From Bradyrhizobium sp. 164 (GTDB lineage Bacteria > Pseudomonadota > Alphaproteobacteria > Rhizobiales > Xanthobacteraceae): a stretch of 64,000 bases of DNA. Positions 1 through 9,330 of the stretch are shown here, one piece after another. A program made the translations under genes and the position numbers. Position 1 is the first letter of the stretch, and every line of letters starts with the position of its first letter. The notes under the pieces were generated by a model. The model had not been told where the DNA came from. It was given only the letters and a program-made list of their open reading frames with translations, and did no database searches. Location: contig NZ_JADPKA010000004.1 in the NCBI RefSeq assembly GCF_023073715.1, positions 25,288 through 89,287 on the forward strand. Direction: 5' to 3'.

Positions 1-3000
1 GCGATGGCAACCTCGGCCCTGCTGCCGGCGGCAAATACCGGGGCGAAGCGCGGCTCAGTGATCAAGGCGAGCACCTTGTCGGCCAGCGCGGCGCGGTCGG
101 CCTCCGGCCAGTCCGAGGCGTTGCGGGCCATGAAGTCGCGTGCGGCCTCGCGCCGGCGCTCGGCGGCAATGTCGGGCAGCGATTGCAGCAGGCGGTGCAC
201 CAGCGTGCCGCGCTGCAGCGCCAGCGCGCGCGACTGCACCGATTCGCCTGATCGTACGCTGCGGCCCTCTTCGGCCGACTGGCCCGAGGGGCGCAGGGCA
301 TCATCGTCGACGATCTCGCGCGGAGCCGGCGCCCGCAGCCAGCCCGGCAGCGTGATCGTCTGGCGGACCGATGCCGCCGGTGCGCCCAGTGCCACGATAT
401 CCTCCGGCCGCGAGAACCGCGTCACCTTGCCGAGCGGCGTCTCGATGACCTGCTTGTCCAGGCCCGAGCCGGCGAGACCGGTGTCGACCAGATCGTACCA
501 GCTCAGCTTGCGGACGGTCTTCATGTTGCCGGGCATGCAGCCGCCGACGATCAGGCGGTCGGCCGCGCGCGTCATCGCGACATAGAGCAGGCGGCGATAC
601 TCGTCCTCGGTCTCCTCCAGCATCGCCTTGCGCGCCTCGGCGACCGGCTTCGGGTCGTCCGCCTTGCGGCCGGCCCAGACCACCACCTCGCCGCCATTGC
701 CGCGCGGCACATGGATCAGCCGCAGCCGCTGCGAGTCCGCGGGCGAGGACGTGGTGTCCACCATGAACACGACCGAAGCCTCCAGGCCCTTGGCGCCGTG
801 CACCGTCATCACCCGCACCTCGTCGCGCGAGATTTCCATGTCGCGCTTCACCTCGGTGTCGGCCGAACGCAGCCAGGCCATGAAGCCTTGCAGCGAGGCC
901 GGCGCCTTGCGCTCGTAGTTCAGTGCCAGCTCAAGAAATTCGTCGAGCGCATCGTTGGCCTCAAAGCCGAGCCGGCGCAGGATGCGCGCACGGCCGCCAT
1001 CGCCGCCGAGCAGCCAGGCGTAGAACGCGAACGGCGTCTCCTCGCGCGCGCGTGCCTCGCAGGCTTCCAGGCGCCGCAATGCCGTGGCGAACTTCTCGCG
1101 TGTGGCTGCATGCTCGCGAAGCGCACGGCGCAGCGATGCCTTGCGATCCCAGGCGAGGGTAAAGAGGTCGTCGTCGTCGAGCCCGAACAGCGGGCTCTTC
1201 AGCGCCACCGCGAGCGCGAGATCGTCCTGCGGCAGCAGCAGCGCATCGGCGAGATTCATCAGATCGATGATGGCGATGTGCTCGGTGAGCTTGAGTCGAT
1301 CGGCGCCGGCGACCGGCACGTTGGCATGCTTCAGCGCCTGGATCACGGCATCGAATGCGTTGCCGCGTCGCCGCACCAGGATCAGCATGTCGCCATAGCG
1401 CAGCGGCCGGCGTTCGCCTTCGTGCCCCGTCAGCGTGCCGCTCTCGACCAGCCGCTTGATTTCGGCCTGGATGCGGTGAGCGAGCTTTACTTCGGGGCTG
1501 GTGACGGCGACGCCGTCGAAGGGGGCGCGCCAGCCTTCGATATCCTGCCGATCGTCGGCCTCCGCGAGATCCCACAGCTCGATCACGCTCGGCCCTGCAT
1601 CGGCGAGGGCGTTGTGCAGGGGGTGGCCGATCTCGACCGAATGGATGCTCTTGTAGATCTGGGGATCGCGGAAGACGTGATCGACCGAGTGCAGGATCGT
1701 GGCGCCCGAGCGAAACGAATAGGTGAAGGCGACCGGGTCGAATTTCAGCCCGGCCGCGGTGAACTTGCGGTGCAGCTCGCGCCGTCGGGCATCGAATTCG
1801 TGGGGAGCCGCGCCCTGGAACGAGAAGATCGATTGCTTCTCGTCGCCGACGGCGAAGATGGTGCGGTTCAGCCCCTCGCGCGCGCCTTCGCCTGCGGTGA
1901 ACTCGGAGATGATGTGCGCGACAATGTCCCATTGCCGCGGGCTGGTGTCCTGGGCCTCGTCGATCAAGACGTGATCGACGCCGCGATCGAGCTTGTAATG
2001 CACCCAGCCCGCGGAGACGCGGTCCAGCATCGCCAGGGTCTTGTCGATGAGGTCGTCGTAGTCGAGCAGTCCGCGCTCCTGCTTCTCGCGGCGGTAGTTT
2101 TGGGCAGCAGCGGTCGCGATATGTAGCAGGGCCGCGGTGCGGTCGCGCATGGTCACCGCGCGGCGCTTCTCGATCAGCCCACCGAGCCGCTGCGCCTCGG
2201 CCTCGAACAGGCGGGCCACGGACGGGTTGTGATCGCAAAGCTTCTTGGTCAGCACCACCTTGCGCGGCAGCTTGTCGTCGGTAAGGAAGACGCAGAGATA
2301 GGCATCGACCTGCGCGCTGCCGGAAAAGACTTTTGCTTCGCGGAGCCGGCCGGCCTGGTCCTTGTCCGACTTGCTGCCGTCCTCCAGCGCAAGCGCGATA
2401 TCGTCCCAGCGCGACCGCGGCAGGAAAGGGCCGTCGAGAATCTCCGTCTCGACATCCTCGATCTGGTCGCCCGCGTCGACTCCCAGCACAGCCGCCATCT
2501 GTTCGACCGCCGCTCCGGCATCGCCAGCTTGGTCGGTCCAGGCCATGAAATGATCGCGGCTGAGGCACGCCTCGCGTACGACCTCCTTGAAGGTGACGTC
2601 GGCGGCGCTCGCCATTGCCGTCAACAGTGCGCGGCCGGTGAGGCTCTCGGGATCACGCGCGGCCTCCAGCAGCACCCTCAGATTGGCGCGTTCCATCATG
2701 TCGGTCTGGTCGCGCTCGTCGATCACGGCGAAGCGTGCCGGCACGTTGGCTTCGAACGGGAACTGCTGGAGCAGGCGCGTGCACAGCGCGTGAATCGTTT
2801 GCACCTTCAGCCCGCCCGGCGTTTCCAGCGCGCAGGCGAACAGCTTTCGCGCCTCGCGCCGCAGCTTTGCACTGGGATGCGGGATGCCGACCGCGCGAAT
2901 GGCTGCGTCGAGCGCAGCGTCGTCCAGCGTCACCCAATGACCGAGCGTGGTGAACACGCGCTCGGCCATGTTGGCGGCCGCGGCCTTGGTGAAGGTGATG

Positions 3001-3176
3001 CAGAGGATCTTTTCCGGCGGGACGCCCGCGAGCAGCAGACGGATGACCCGCTGCACCAGCACATGCGTCTTGCCCGAGCCGGCGTTGGCCGACACGAAAG
3101 CCGATGCGGTCGGATCGGATGCACGCGCCTGCCGCGCGCGCACCTCGTCGGGGATGGGGCGCGGTGCCTTCACCAT
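1..3176 (-). CDS. addA: AddA, helicase-nuclease subunit of AddAB (3' end outside window)
   Basis: AddA is the UvrD-like 3'-5' helicase and nuclease subunit of AddAB, which resects double-strand breaks and loads RecA. The visible 1,058 codons show a Walker A motif (GSGKT, residues 33-37), a helicase motif II (DEAQ, about residue 402), a UvrD motif VI (YVAMTRA, about 862) and the start of the C-terminal nuclease region (GTLVHRLL, about 992). The catalytic nuclease residues and stop codon lie beyond position 1; full-length relatives are roughly 1,150-1,180 residues. The ATG at 3176 overlaps the addB stop by seven bases, so translation is probably coupled. No frameshift is seen in the visible part. 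Confidence 0.95.
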   Translation of the reverse strand, partial: MVKAPRPIPDEVRARQARASDPTASAFVSANAGSGKTHVLVQRVIRLLLAGVPPEKILCITFTKAAAANMAERVFTTLGHWVTLDDAALDAAIRAVGIPHPSAKLRREARKLFACALETPGGLKVQTIHALCTRLLQQFPFEANVPARFAVIDERDQTDMMERANLRVLLEAARDPESLTGRALLTAMASAADVTFKEVVREACLSRDHFMAWTDQAGDAGAAVEQMAAVLGVDAGDQIEDVETEILDGPFLPRSRWDDIALALEDGSKSDKDQAGRLREAKVFSGSAQVDAYLCVFLTDDKLPRKVVLTKKLCDHNPSVARLFEAEAQRLGGLIEKRRAVTMRDRTAALLHIATAAAQNYRREKQERGLLDYDDLIDKTLAMLDRVSAGWVHYKLDRGVDHVLIDEAQDTSPRQWDIVAHIISEFTAGEGAREGLNRTIFAVGDEKQSIFSFQGAAPHEFDARRRELHRKFTAAGLKFDPVAFTYSFRSGATILHSVDHVFRDPQIYKSIHSVEIGHPLHNALADAGPSVIELWDLAEADDRQDIEGWRAPFDGVAVTSPEVKLAHRIQAEIKRLVESGTLTGHEGERRPLRYGDMLILVRRRGNAFDAVIQALKHANVPVAGADRLKLTEHIAIIDLMNLADALLLPQDDLALAVALKSPLFGLDDDDLFTLAWDRKASLRRALREHAATREKFATALRRLEACEARAREETPFAFYAWLLGGDGGRARILRRLGFEANDALDEFLELALNYERKAPASLQGFMAWLRSADTEVKRDMEISRDEVRVMTVHGAKGLEASVVFMVDTTSSPADSQRLRLIHVPRGNGGEVVVWAGRKADDPKPVAEARKAMLEETEDEYRRLLYVAMTRAADRLIVGGCMPGNMKTVRKLSWYDLVDTGLAGSGLDKQVIETPLGKVTRFSRPEDIVALGAPAASVRQTITLPGWLRAPAPREIVDDDALRPSGQSAEEGRSVRSGESVQSRALALQRGTLVHRLLQSLPDIAAERRREAARDFMARNASDWPEADRAALADKVLALITEPRFAPVFAAGSRAEVAI

Positions 3177-6100
3177 TCCTCGATCCCCAATCCGCCGGCC
3201 GCCGACCATTCCTTGATCCGGGCGAGATCGTCATAGGTGCCGTAGCGGTTCGCCCACATCGGCAGGTTCAGCGAGGTATAGGCCTGGTTCTCGTCCTCGA
3301 AGGCGCGGATCAGCGCCTCCAATTTGGCGCGCGCCTCGGCCGCCGCGGTGTCCGGTGGTTGCGGCTCGTCGCCTGGCTTGAACTTGAGTTCGAGAACGCG
3401 CTCCTCGCCCGGTGGATTGTTGCCGCTGAGGCGGACATAGACGAGCTGGCTCACGGACGCGCCGGCCTCGATGTCTGGGAAGCCTCCCTCGCGCAGGATC
3501 GCAGCTTCCAGCGTGAGCTGGGGCGACAGGCCCATGCGGACCTGCTTGCCGGTGGGCGGCTGCCCGGTCTTGTAATCGAGGATGGCATAGCGGCCGCCCT
3601 GGCGCCGTTCGATGCGGTCCGCGCGCGCGGAGAGGCGGAAGCTGCGCGCGTTGTCGAGCGCGATCGAGATCTCGCCGTGGGTCTCTGCCGTGATGGCCTC
3701 GATCGCGTCGCGCCGCGCCGTCTCCCATTCGCCGAACCAGCGCGCGATGCGCTGGAAACGCGGCCACCACAGCGCCCGCGCCTCGGGCCGCTCCATCAGC
3801 GGGGCAAAATGTTTTTCGCCAATCGCGCGCAGCACGCGCGCGGGATCGTCGGGCAGGCGTGCCGCATAGGTTTCCGTGAACTCGCCGAGCGCGCCATGGA
3901 TCGCCGAGCCGCGGTCGGCAGCCGAGAGCGGCATGTCGACCGGATCGAGTGCATCCAATCGCAAGATGCGTTTGGCGTAGATCGTGTAGGGATCGCGCAG
4001 CCAGTCTTCGATTTCGGTGACCGACATCTTGAGCGGCCGCGTCGCGCGCGGCGGTCGCGGCTCCGGCTGCTTGATCGGCCTGACCTCGTCGGGCTGGTCC
4101 ATTGCGCCGGCGAACTGCACGTATTTCTCGCCGGCGCGAACTGCCGCGTTCCAATGATGGTCGCCCGCAACCGCCTCTAACCGGTGCAGGAAGCGCGACG
4201 CCACCGCCGGCGCGCCGCCGGCCTTGGCGGAATGGGTGAGGATCACCTCGTCGGCGCCGAGCAGCTGTGCGAAGTCATGCGCGGAGAGGCCGATGCGGCG
4301 CTCCGGCAGATCGAGACCGAGCTCGTGCCGCATCGGCCGGCTCAGCCAGGGATCGATGCGTGGTGCCGGTGGCCAGACGCCCTCGATCAGACCGCCGACG
4401 ATGATGCGGTCGGCCTGCATCAGGCGCGATTCCAGGGGGCCGTAGATCTGCAGCCGCGCGCCGGGCCTATCCCGCCGCCGCACCGCGCGGTCGCCGAACG
4501 CGGTCTGGAAGACATCGGGATAGTCAGGCAACGGCACCATCAACCCGCTGGTCGTTCCGCCGCGCAGCAGATCGTCGAAGGCGCTGGCGAGGGCGAGGCC
4601 CTCGCGATCCTCGAAGGCGAGCGGAATGCCTTGCTCGTCGCGCGACAGCTCGATCAGGATTTCGCGATGCCGGTGCGCGAGCTCGGCGAAGTCATAAGGT
4701 TTTGATGAGGCCAGGCTCTCGATCGGCGCCAATGCGTGTCGCAAAGCATCGATCAGCGCCTGGATGCGATCGAGATCCTCCGCCTTGAGCCGCGCGCGGG
4801 GCTCCGCGCGATGGAGCGCGGAGACTTCGCTGCGCCACAGCTTTGCCAGCTCGTCGCGAAAGCGGTTGAATTCGCGCAACAGGCCGGCCGTGCCGGCGGG
4901 TGGGCGTGTGCCGCGCAAGACCGCGAGCTCGAGTCCCTCGATCGCCGCCTTCCATGCGCCAGGTAGCCGGCCGAGCCGGCACAGCGGATGTTTCAGCATC
5001 GCCAGGAGCGTCGGCGGCTCCAGGCCCTTGGTCGCGACCTCTGCTGCGAGGCGGGCAAAGACACCGGCCGACGTTTCCATCAACACGTCGCCGCCGGAAT
5101 CGTCGAAGGCGAGGTCCCATCGGGTCAGCGCAGCCATTACCCGCCGCGCCAGCGCGCGATCGGGCGTCACCAGCGCCGCCGATTTGTCGAGATGCCGCGC
5201 CTCGCGCATCGCGATGGCGATCGCGAGGGCTTCCATTTCGGGGTTGGGGGCTTCCACGACCGCCAGGTTCTTCATGCCGCCAGCGATCTTTGCGGCGACA
5301 TCCGGCTGCTTCAGCCGGTCATGCCAAACTTCCGTCTTGGCCGAGGGCCGCATCGATTCCGATGCGAGCAGATCGCGCCCGCCTTCTGCCGGCGGCTGGA
5401 GAATGTCGACGTCGCTGCGCTTGATGCCAAAACGCTGCAACAGCGCATGCATGGCATATTGCGGATGGTTCGACGCCGGATGCTCCGCGAACTTGCCGAG
5501 CGCATCGCGCACGCCGCCGATGGTGCGCCAGGCGTCCTCGTCGAGATCGGTGTCGAGGCCCGGCAGAACCACGGCGCCATGCGGCAGCAATGCGACCGCA
5601 TGGAGGAATTTAGCGGTGGCCGGCATCGAGCCGGTTGAACCGGCCGCGATCACCGGCCCGTTCGGATGCGCGGTCAGCCGCCTGGCTTCCGCCGCGATGA
5701 GGAGATCGCGCCGTGCCGCCGGCTCGATCCGTTTGATCTCGGCGAGGTGGCCGGGCCAGGCAACGCGCGCGATGCGCAAGAATTCGAGCGAGTGCTGCCA
5801 GTAGCGGTCGAGATTATCAGGCACGAGCCCATCGAGCGCGCTCCAGTCGACACCGCGCGTCACCATGTCGTCGATCAGCCGTGCAAGATCGGACGCCAAT
5901 GCAAGCGTCGAGGCGGGGCCGCCGACCACCAGCGGGGACAGCACCGGGCGCTTGGCCCAGGCCGCCACCAGTTGCGCAAGTGTCAGCCGCCGTTCGAGCT
6001 CGCCGAGCCGGGGCGGAATGTCGAGCGGCGTCGCGCCGGAGAACTGTTCGCCCTCGTCGGCAAAGGCGAGCTCGTCCTCGTCGATGTCGCCGAGTGCGAC

Positions 6101-6316
6101 GATGCGCGGCAGCACCACAGCATCCGCCTTCATCTCGTCGAGGAAGATCTCGCGGACCACGCGCATCGCGCGTCGGGTCGGCAGGTACAGAGTCGCATCC
6201 GCAAGCCGCGCCGGTTCCTTGCGCGCCTCGAAGCCATCGGCCAGCCGGCCGTCGAGCAGGCTCGCGACGACCGTGCGCAGGAACGGAACTGAGATGGGAA
6301 CGCTGAAAACGCGCAT
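3170..6316 (-). CDS. addB: AddB, nuclease subunit of AddAB
   Basis: AddB partners AddA in double-strand break end processing and Chi-type recognition. The product is 1,048 residues. Near residue 914 it has the RecB-family nuclease signature (ILDYKTG followed by a conserved Gln region). No Walker A motif is visible near the N-terminus, where LPTRRAMR stands instead, so this subunit probably does not hydrolyse ATP there and AddA is the motor. I chose the ATG at 6316 (MRVFSVP), the usual start of alphaproteobacterial AddB; an in-frame start at 6343 is possible. It is the first gene of the addB-addA pair. Confidence 0.94.
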   Translation of the reverse strand: MRVFSVPISVPFLRTVVASLLDGRLADGFEARKEPARLADATLYLPTRRAMRVVREIFLDEMKADAVVLPRIVALGDIDEDELAFADEGEQFSGATPLDIPPRLGELERRLTLAQLVAAWAKRPVLSPLVVGGPASTLALASDLARLIDDMVTRGVDWSALDGLVPDNLDRYWQHSLEFLRIARVAWPGHLAEIKRIEPAARRDLLIAAEARRLTAHPNGPVIAAGSTGSMPATAKFLHAVALLPHGAVVLPGLDTDLDEDAWRTIGGVRDALGKFAEHPASNHPQYAMHALLQRFGIKRSDVDILQPPAEGGRDLLASESMRPSAKTEVWHDRLKQPDVAAKIAGGMKNLAVVEAPNPEMEALAIAIAMREARHLDKSAALVTPDRALARRVMAALTRWDLAFDDSGGDVLMETSAGVFARLAAEVATKGLEPPTLLAMLKHPLCRLGRLPGAWKAAIEGLELAVLRGTRPPAGTAGLLREFNRFRDELAKLWRSEVSALHRAEPRARLKAEDLDRIQALIDALRHALAPIESLASSKPYDFAELAHRHREILIELSRDEQGIPLAFEDREGLALASAFDDLLRGGTTSGLMVPLPDYPDVFQTAFGDRAVRRRDRPGARLQIYGPLESRLMQADRIIVGGLIEGVWPPAPRIDPWLSRPMRHELGLDLPERRIGLSAHDFAQLLGADEVILTHSAKAGGAPAVASRFLHRLEAVAGDHHWNAAVRAGEKYVQFAGAMDQPDEVRPIKQPEPRPPRATRPLKMSVTEIEDWLRDPYTIYAKRILRLDALDPVDMPLSAADRGSAIHGALGEFTETYAARLPDDPARVLRAIGEKHFAPLMERPEARALWWPRFQRIARWFGEWETARRDAIEAITAETHGEISIALDNARSFRLSARADRIERRQGGRYAILDYKTGQPPTGKQVRMGLSPQLTLEAAILREGGFPDIEAGASVSQLVYVRLSGNNPPGEERVLELKFKPGDEPQPPDTAAAEARAKLEALIRAFEDENQAYTSLNLPMWANRYGTYDDLARIKEWSAAGGLGIEEW

Positions 6317-6418
6317 GGGCTGCCTGATTCGATCAGGCGCCAATATAGGGAGACAAGGTCAAATGGTCATGGGCCGAGGTGACGTCTTCCCCGCCGTTTG
6401 CGCGGCATCACCGTTCTC

Positions 6419-6546
6419 GTGCCCCGGACGCAGCGCAGCGCTCCTTCGATGCGCTGCAGAGCCGGGGCCCATCTCGCCGCCTTGCCTGTAGCTTTCTGGA
6501 TCCCGGCTCAGCGGCGCACCGCTACGCGCTGCACCGCGTCCGGGAC
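6419..6546. repeat. Palindromic intergenic repeat between addB and murU
   Basis: The ends of this segment are inverted (GTGCCCCGGACGC at the left, GCGTCCGGGACA at the right), and the interior holds further mirrored GC-rich blocks such as GAGCCGGGGCCC and GGATCCCGGCTC. It fills most of the 242-base gap between addB and murU. I recognise the style as a common Bradyrhizobium intergenic repeat. It could act at the RNA level as a large hairpin. Confidence 0.7.
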
Positions 6547-6558
6547 ATGGAAGCAGCC

Positions 6559-7281
6559 CTAGGCCACGCTCTCCAGAAACGCCTCTTCAGCCGCATGCAC
6601 CGCATCAGGCGTGCCGACATGCATCCAGACGCCGTCGAGCCGCAGGCCGAACAGCCGCTCCTGCTCGTTGGCGCGATCGAACATTTTTGTCAGCGAGAAC
6701 TCGCCCCTGGGCGCATCGGCAAAGATCGCGGGCGACATGATCGCGGCGCCGGCATAGACGAACGGAACGACCTCCTTTTCCTTGCGCTTGCGCAAGGCCC
6801 CGTCGGGCAGCATGCCGTAATCGCCGCGGCCGCTATAGCCGATGCTGGTCGCGGTCGGCGCCATCAGCAGCAGAATGTCCATGCGCGCGGGGTCGAAGTT
6901 TTCCGCAAGCCGCGTCAGGTTCGAGCGCACGCCGTCGATCCACAGCGTGTCGGAATTGACGTGGAAGAACGGCGCGTCGCCGAGCAGCGGCAGCGCCTTC
7001 ACGACGCCGCCGCCGGTGCCGAGCACTTGGTCGCGTTCGTCGGAGATGGTCACGCGCGGATGCTGGCGCGATGCGGTGTGATTGATGATCTGGTCCGGCA
7101 GATAGTGCACGTTGACCACCGCCTCGGTCACGCCGGCATGGCCGAGCTTGTCGAGCACGTGGTCGAGCAGCGGCTGGCCGGCCACCGGCACCATCGGCTT
7201 CGGCATCTTGTCCGTCAGCGGACGCATGCGCAGGCCGAACCCTGCGGCAAGCACCATGGCTTTGGTCGGTTTGACGGACAT
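6559..7281 (-). CDS. murU: Nucleotidyltransferase, probable MurNAc-1-phosphate uridylyltransferase MurU
   Basis: This 240-residue protein has the sugar-phosphate nucleotidyltransferase signature near its N-terminus (LAAGFGLRMRPLT, then a conserved KPMVPV, residues about 11-31) and a metal/nucleotide loop with NSDTLW. Such genes are often annotated as mannose-1-phosphate guanylyltransferase. Here an AmgK-type sugar kinase lies one gene away, which favours MurU, the enzyme turning MurNAc-1-phosphate and UTP into UDP-MurNAc in the cell-wall recycling route that bypasses de novo MurNAc synthesis. Substrate choice is inferred from context and length. A cytoplasmic location is expected. Confidence 0.8.
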   Translation of the reverse strand: MSVKPTKAMVLAAGFGLRMRPLTDKMPKPMVPVAGQPLLDHVLDKLGHAGVTEAVVNVHYLPDQIINHTASRQHPRVTISDERDQVLGTGGGVVKALPLLGDAPFFHVNSDTLWIDGVRSNLTRLAENFDPARMDILLLMAPTATSIGYSGRGDYGMLPDGALRKRKEKEVVPFVYAGAAIMSPAIFADAPRGEFSLTKMFDRANEQERLFGLRLDGVWMHVGTPDAVHAAEEAFLESVA

Positions 7282-7376
7282 TCTCGCTTTCTCAAATCCC
7301 TTGATTTCGCTTTCGCGGCAATCCTAGCATGAGCCTCGGCCAGCCGCACCGCATCCCAACCGCCTTAATCGCCCGC

Positions 7377-7409
7377 CGTGACGGTTGTACGACGGGTGTT
7401 GCCGTCACG
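7377..7409. other. Inverted repeat at the end of the PilZ gene
   Basis: Perfect 8-base arms CGTGACGG (7377-7384) and CCGTCACG (7402-7409) with a 17-base spacer overlap the PilZ-gene stop codon. No T-run follows on either strand, so it is not a classical terminator. It could still stabilise the 3' end or reduce read-through into murU. Confidence 0.45.
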
Positions 7410-7722
7410 CCCCGATGGCGGTGGAGCGCACCTTTTTCTTCTTGTCGCCGAGCTTGAGGAAATTGACGCCGATCTGGTCGCCATTGACCCAGGCCAGCTC
7501 GCAGCGCCGGTACGCAAGTCCGGTGGACGACAGCAGGAGAAAAAATTCCTTCAGATGGAGGCCTTCGACCGAGCCGTCGATGGTCAGCTTGGCGCCGGTA
7601 TCGGAAACGTCCTCCATGGTGCAGTCACGCCGCCAGGTGCCGTCGATGCCCATCATCTGGGCCGGAACCCCGCGCTCGAAAACGACCCGGTTATTGCCGC
7701 GCTGATCCGCTTTCGCCGTCAT
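7405..7722 (-). CDS. Small PilZ-domain protein
   Basis: A 105-residue protein matching a stand-alone PilZ domain: an early basic segment (NNRVVFERG) is followed by the ExxVSDTGAKL pattern that corresponds to the D/NxSxxG c-di-GMP motif. PilZ proteins bind c-di-GMP and control motility, polysaccharide or cell-cycle targets; the effector here is unknown. The N-terminal RxxxR motif is imperfect, so ligand binding is uncertain. The ATG at 7722 has GGAG nine bases upstream; a GTG directly before it (7725) is the alternative. The gene sits between murU and tsaE-amgK on the same strand. Confidence 0.75.
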   Translation of the reverse strand: MTAKADQRGNNRVVFERGVPAQMMGIDGTWRRDCTMEDVSDTGAKLTIDGSVEGLHLKEFFLLLSSTGLAYRRCELAWVNGDQIGVNFLKLGDKKKKVRSTAIGA

Positions 7723-7809
7723 CACCCTTGCTCCAGCCCCGTAACGATCCGGCTGCCTCGCGGCCAGAATAGCGACATCTTGGCTAACGGCTGGTAAATC
7801 GGGCCCGGA

Positions 7810-9330
7810 TCAGGGTTGCGGCGGCGGGACGTTGGCGAGATACCAGTCGCGCAAAGAGCCGAGCGCGGGATGCGCCAGCGAGCGTTGGAGATAGGTCCAG
7901 ATCCGCGGCTGGTGACGCAGATAATGCGGCTTGCCATCGCGGCGATTCAGCCGGGCGAAGGTGCCGAGCAGGCGGGTATTCCGCTGCGCCGACATGATGG
8001 CGTAGAGCTCGGCGAAGCCGGCGGCGTCGAAGCTTGCGTCGCTGGCGCGGCGTGCCTTGATATAGCGCGACAGCAGCGTCAGCTCGAGGCTTTCGGGCAC
8101 GTCGATGCGGGCGTCCTGGAGCAACGACACCACATCGTAGGATTTCGGTCCAAGCACGGTGTCCTGGAAATCGATCACGCCGACGCGTTCGATGCCGCTG
8201 CGATTCCCAAGCCAGATCAGATTGGGCGAGTGGTAGTCCCGGATGATCCACGTCCGCGGCGCCGCCAAGGGCTTCTTCAGCAGCTCGCGCCACATCGCGA
8301 GAAACTCGGCGCGCGCCTCTTGGCTGAGCGGAGCATTGCGATCGGGCAGATACCATTCCGGCATCAGGCCGATCTCGATCAGCAGCGCCTCGGCGTCGAA
8401 GACCGGTATCTCGTAGCTCTGGCCGGCGAGCGGTAAGGTTTCCGGCAGCGTCCTGCCGTGCAGCATGGCCAGCACATCGATCGCAGCCTCATAGCGTTCG
8501 GGAATCGGGCGCGGCGGATCGCCTTCGATCACGCCTTCGCTGCCGAAATCTTCGGTGATCAGAAAGCCGTGGTCGAGATCCGAATGGTGGATCGCGGGCG
8601 CAGAGATTCCCTGTGCACGCAGGCCTTCGTCGATGGCGACGAAGGGCTTTACATTTTCGGCGAGATGCACTGCGGCGCTGTAGGACTTTCCGTCATAAAG
8701 GGCGGCGCCGTCGGGGCGCTGCGGAAAGTTCATGAGAATGACGGTCTCGCCGTCGCGCAGCAGCCGCGCATAGGAGCGGGTCGAGGCATCGCCGGCCATG
8801 CGCCGACGCGTCGCGTCGAGATAGCCGGAGGCGTCGAGGAATTCGCGCAGGGCCTTCAGTCGCACGACTTGCGCGGCGCCCTTGCCGTAACCGGTGATGT
8901 CGGCCGCGCGCGCATTCGAGCCCAGCGCCGGCCGGTGCGTCAGCGCGATGTCGATGCGGTCTTCGGGCATCGCCGACGGCGCACGCTCTGGCCATTCGAT
9001 CAGAACGAGGGTTGCGTCCGGCAGCGGCGACAGCCCGATCTCCTCGAGCTCGCTCTCGTCCTCGACGCGGTAGAGGTCAGCATGCATCACCGGGAAGGGT
9101 GGCAGCTCGTAGCCCTGCACCAGCGTGAAGGTCGGGCTCGGAACTTCCAGCGTCTCGTCACCGGCGAGATAGCGGATCAGGGCGCGCGCGGCTGCGGTCT
9201 TGCCGGCCCCGAGATCGCCAGTGAGCGTGACGGCGTCGCCGGGGCCGACCAGCAGCGCGAGGTCGGCCATCAATTGCGCGGTAGCCGTCTCGTTGTGGAG
9301 CGCGACGGAGAATGTGGTTGCTTCGGTCAT
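7810..9330 (-). CDS. TsaE-AmgK fusion: t6A ATPase subunit joined to an anomeric amino-sugar kinase
   Basis: This 506-residue protein has two parts. Residues 1 to about 150 are TsaE, the ATPase of the tRNA threonylcarbamoyladenosine (t6A) complex, with Walker A GDLGAGKT (38-45), HADLYR and LIEWPER. From about residue 170 it is an aminoglycoside-phosphotransferase-fold kinase with a catalytic loop RDYHSPNLIW (about 362) and a metal-binding GVIDFQD (about 387), matching AmgK, which phosphorylates MurNAc/GlcNAc at the anomeric carbon. MurU nearby supports the AmgK reading. The start codon overlaps the divL stop (ATGA), indicating coupled translation. The fusion is one uninterrupted frame. Both halves keep their key motifs, so both are probably active. 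Confidence 0.88.
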   Translation of the reverse strand: MTEATTFSVALHNETATAQLMADLALLVGPGDAVTLTGDLGAGKTAAARALIRYLAGDETLEVPSPTFTLVQGYELPPFPVMHADLYRVEDESELEEIGLSPLPDATLVLIEWPERAPSAMPEDRIDIALTHRPALGSNARAADITGYGKGAAQVVRLKALREFLDASGYLDATRRRMAGDASTRSYARLLRDGETVILMNFPQRPDGAALYDGKSYSAAVHLAENVKPFVAIDEGLRAQGISAPAIHHSDLDHGFLITEDFGSEGVIEGDPPRPIPERYEAAIDVLAMLHGRTLPETLPLAGQSYEIPVFDAEALLIEIGLMPEWYLPDRNAPLSQEARAEFLAMWRELLKKPLAAPRTWIIRDYHSPNLIWLGNRSGIERVGVIDFQDTVLGPKSYDVVSLLQDARIDVPESLELTLLSRYIKARRASDASFDAAGFAELYAIMSAQRNTRLLGTFARLNRRDGKPHYLRHQPRIWTYLQRSLAHPALGSLRDWYLANVPPPQP

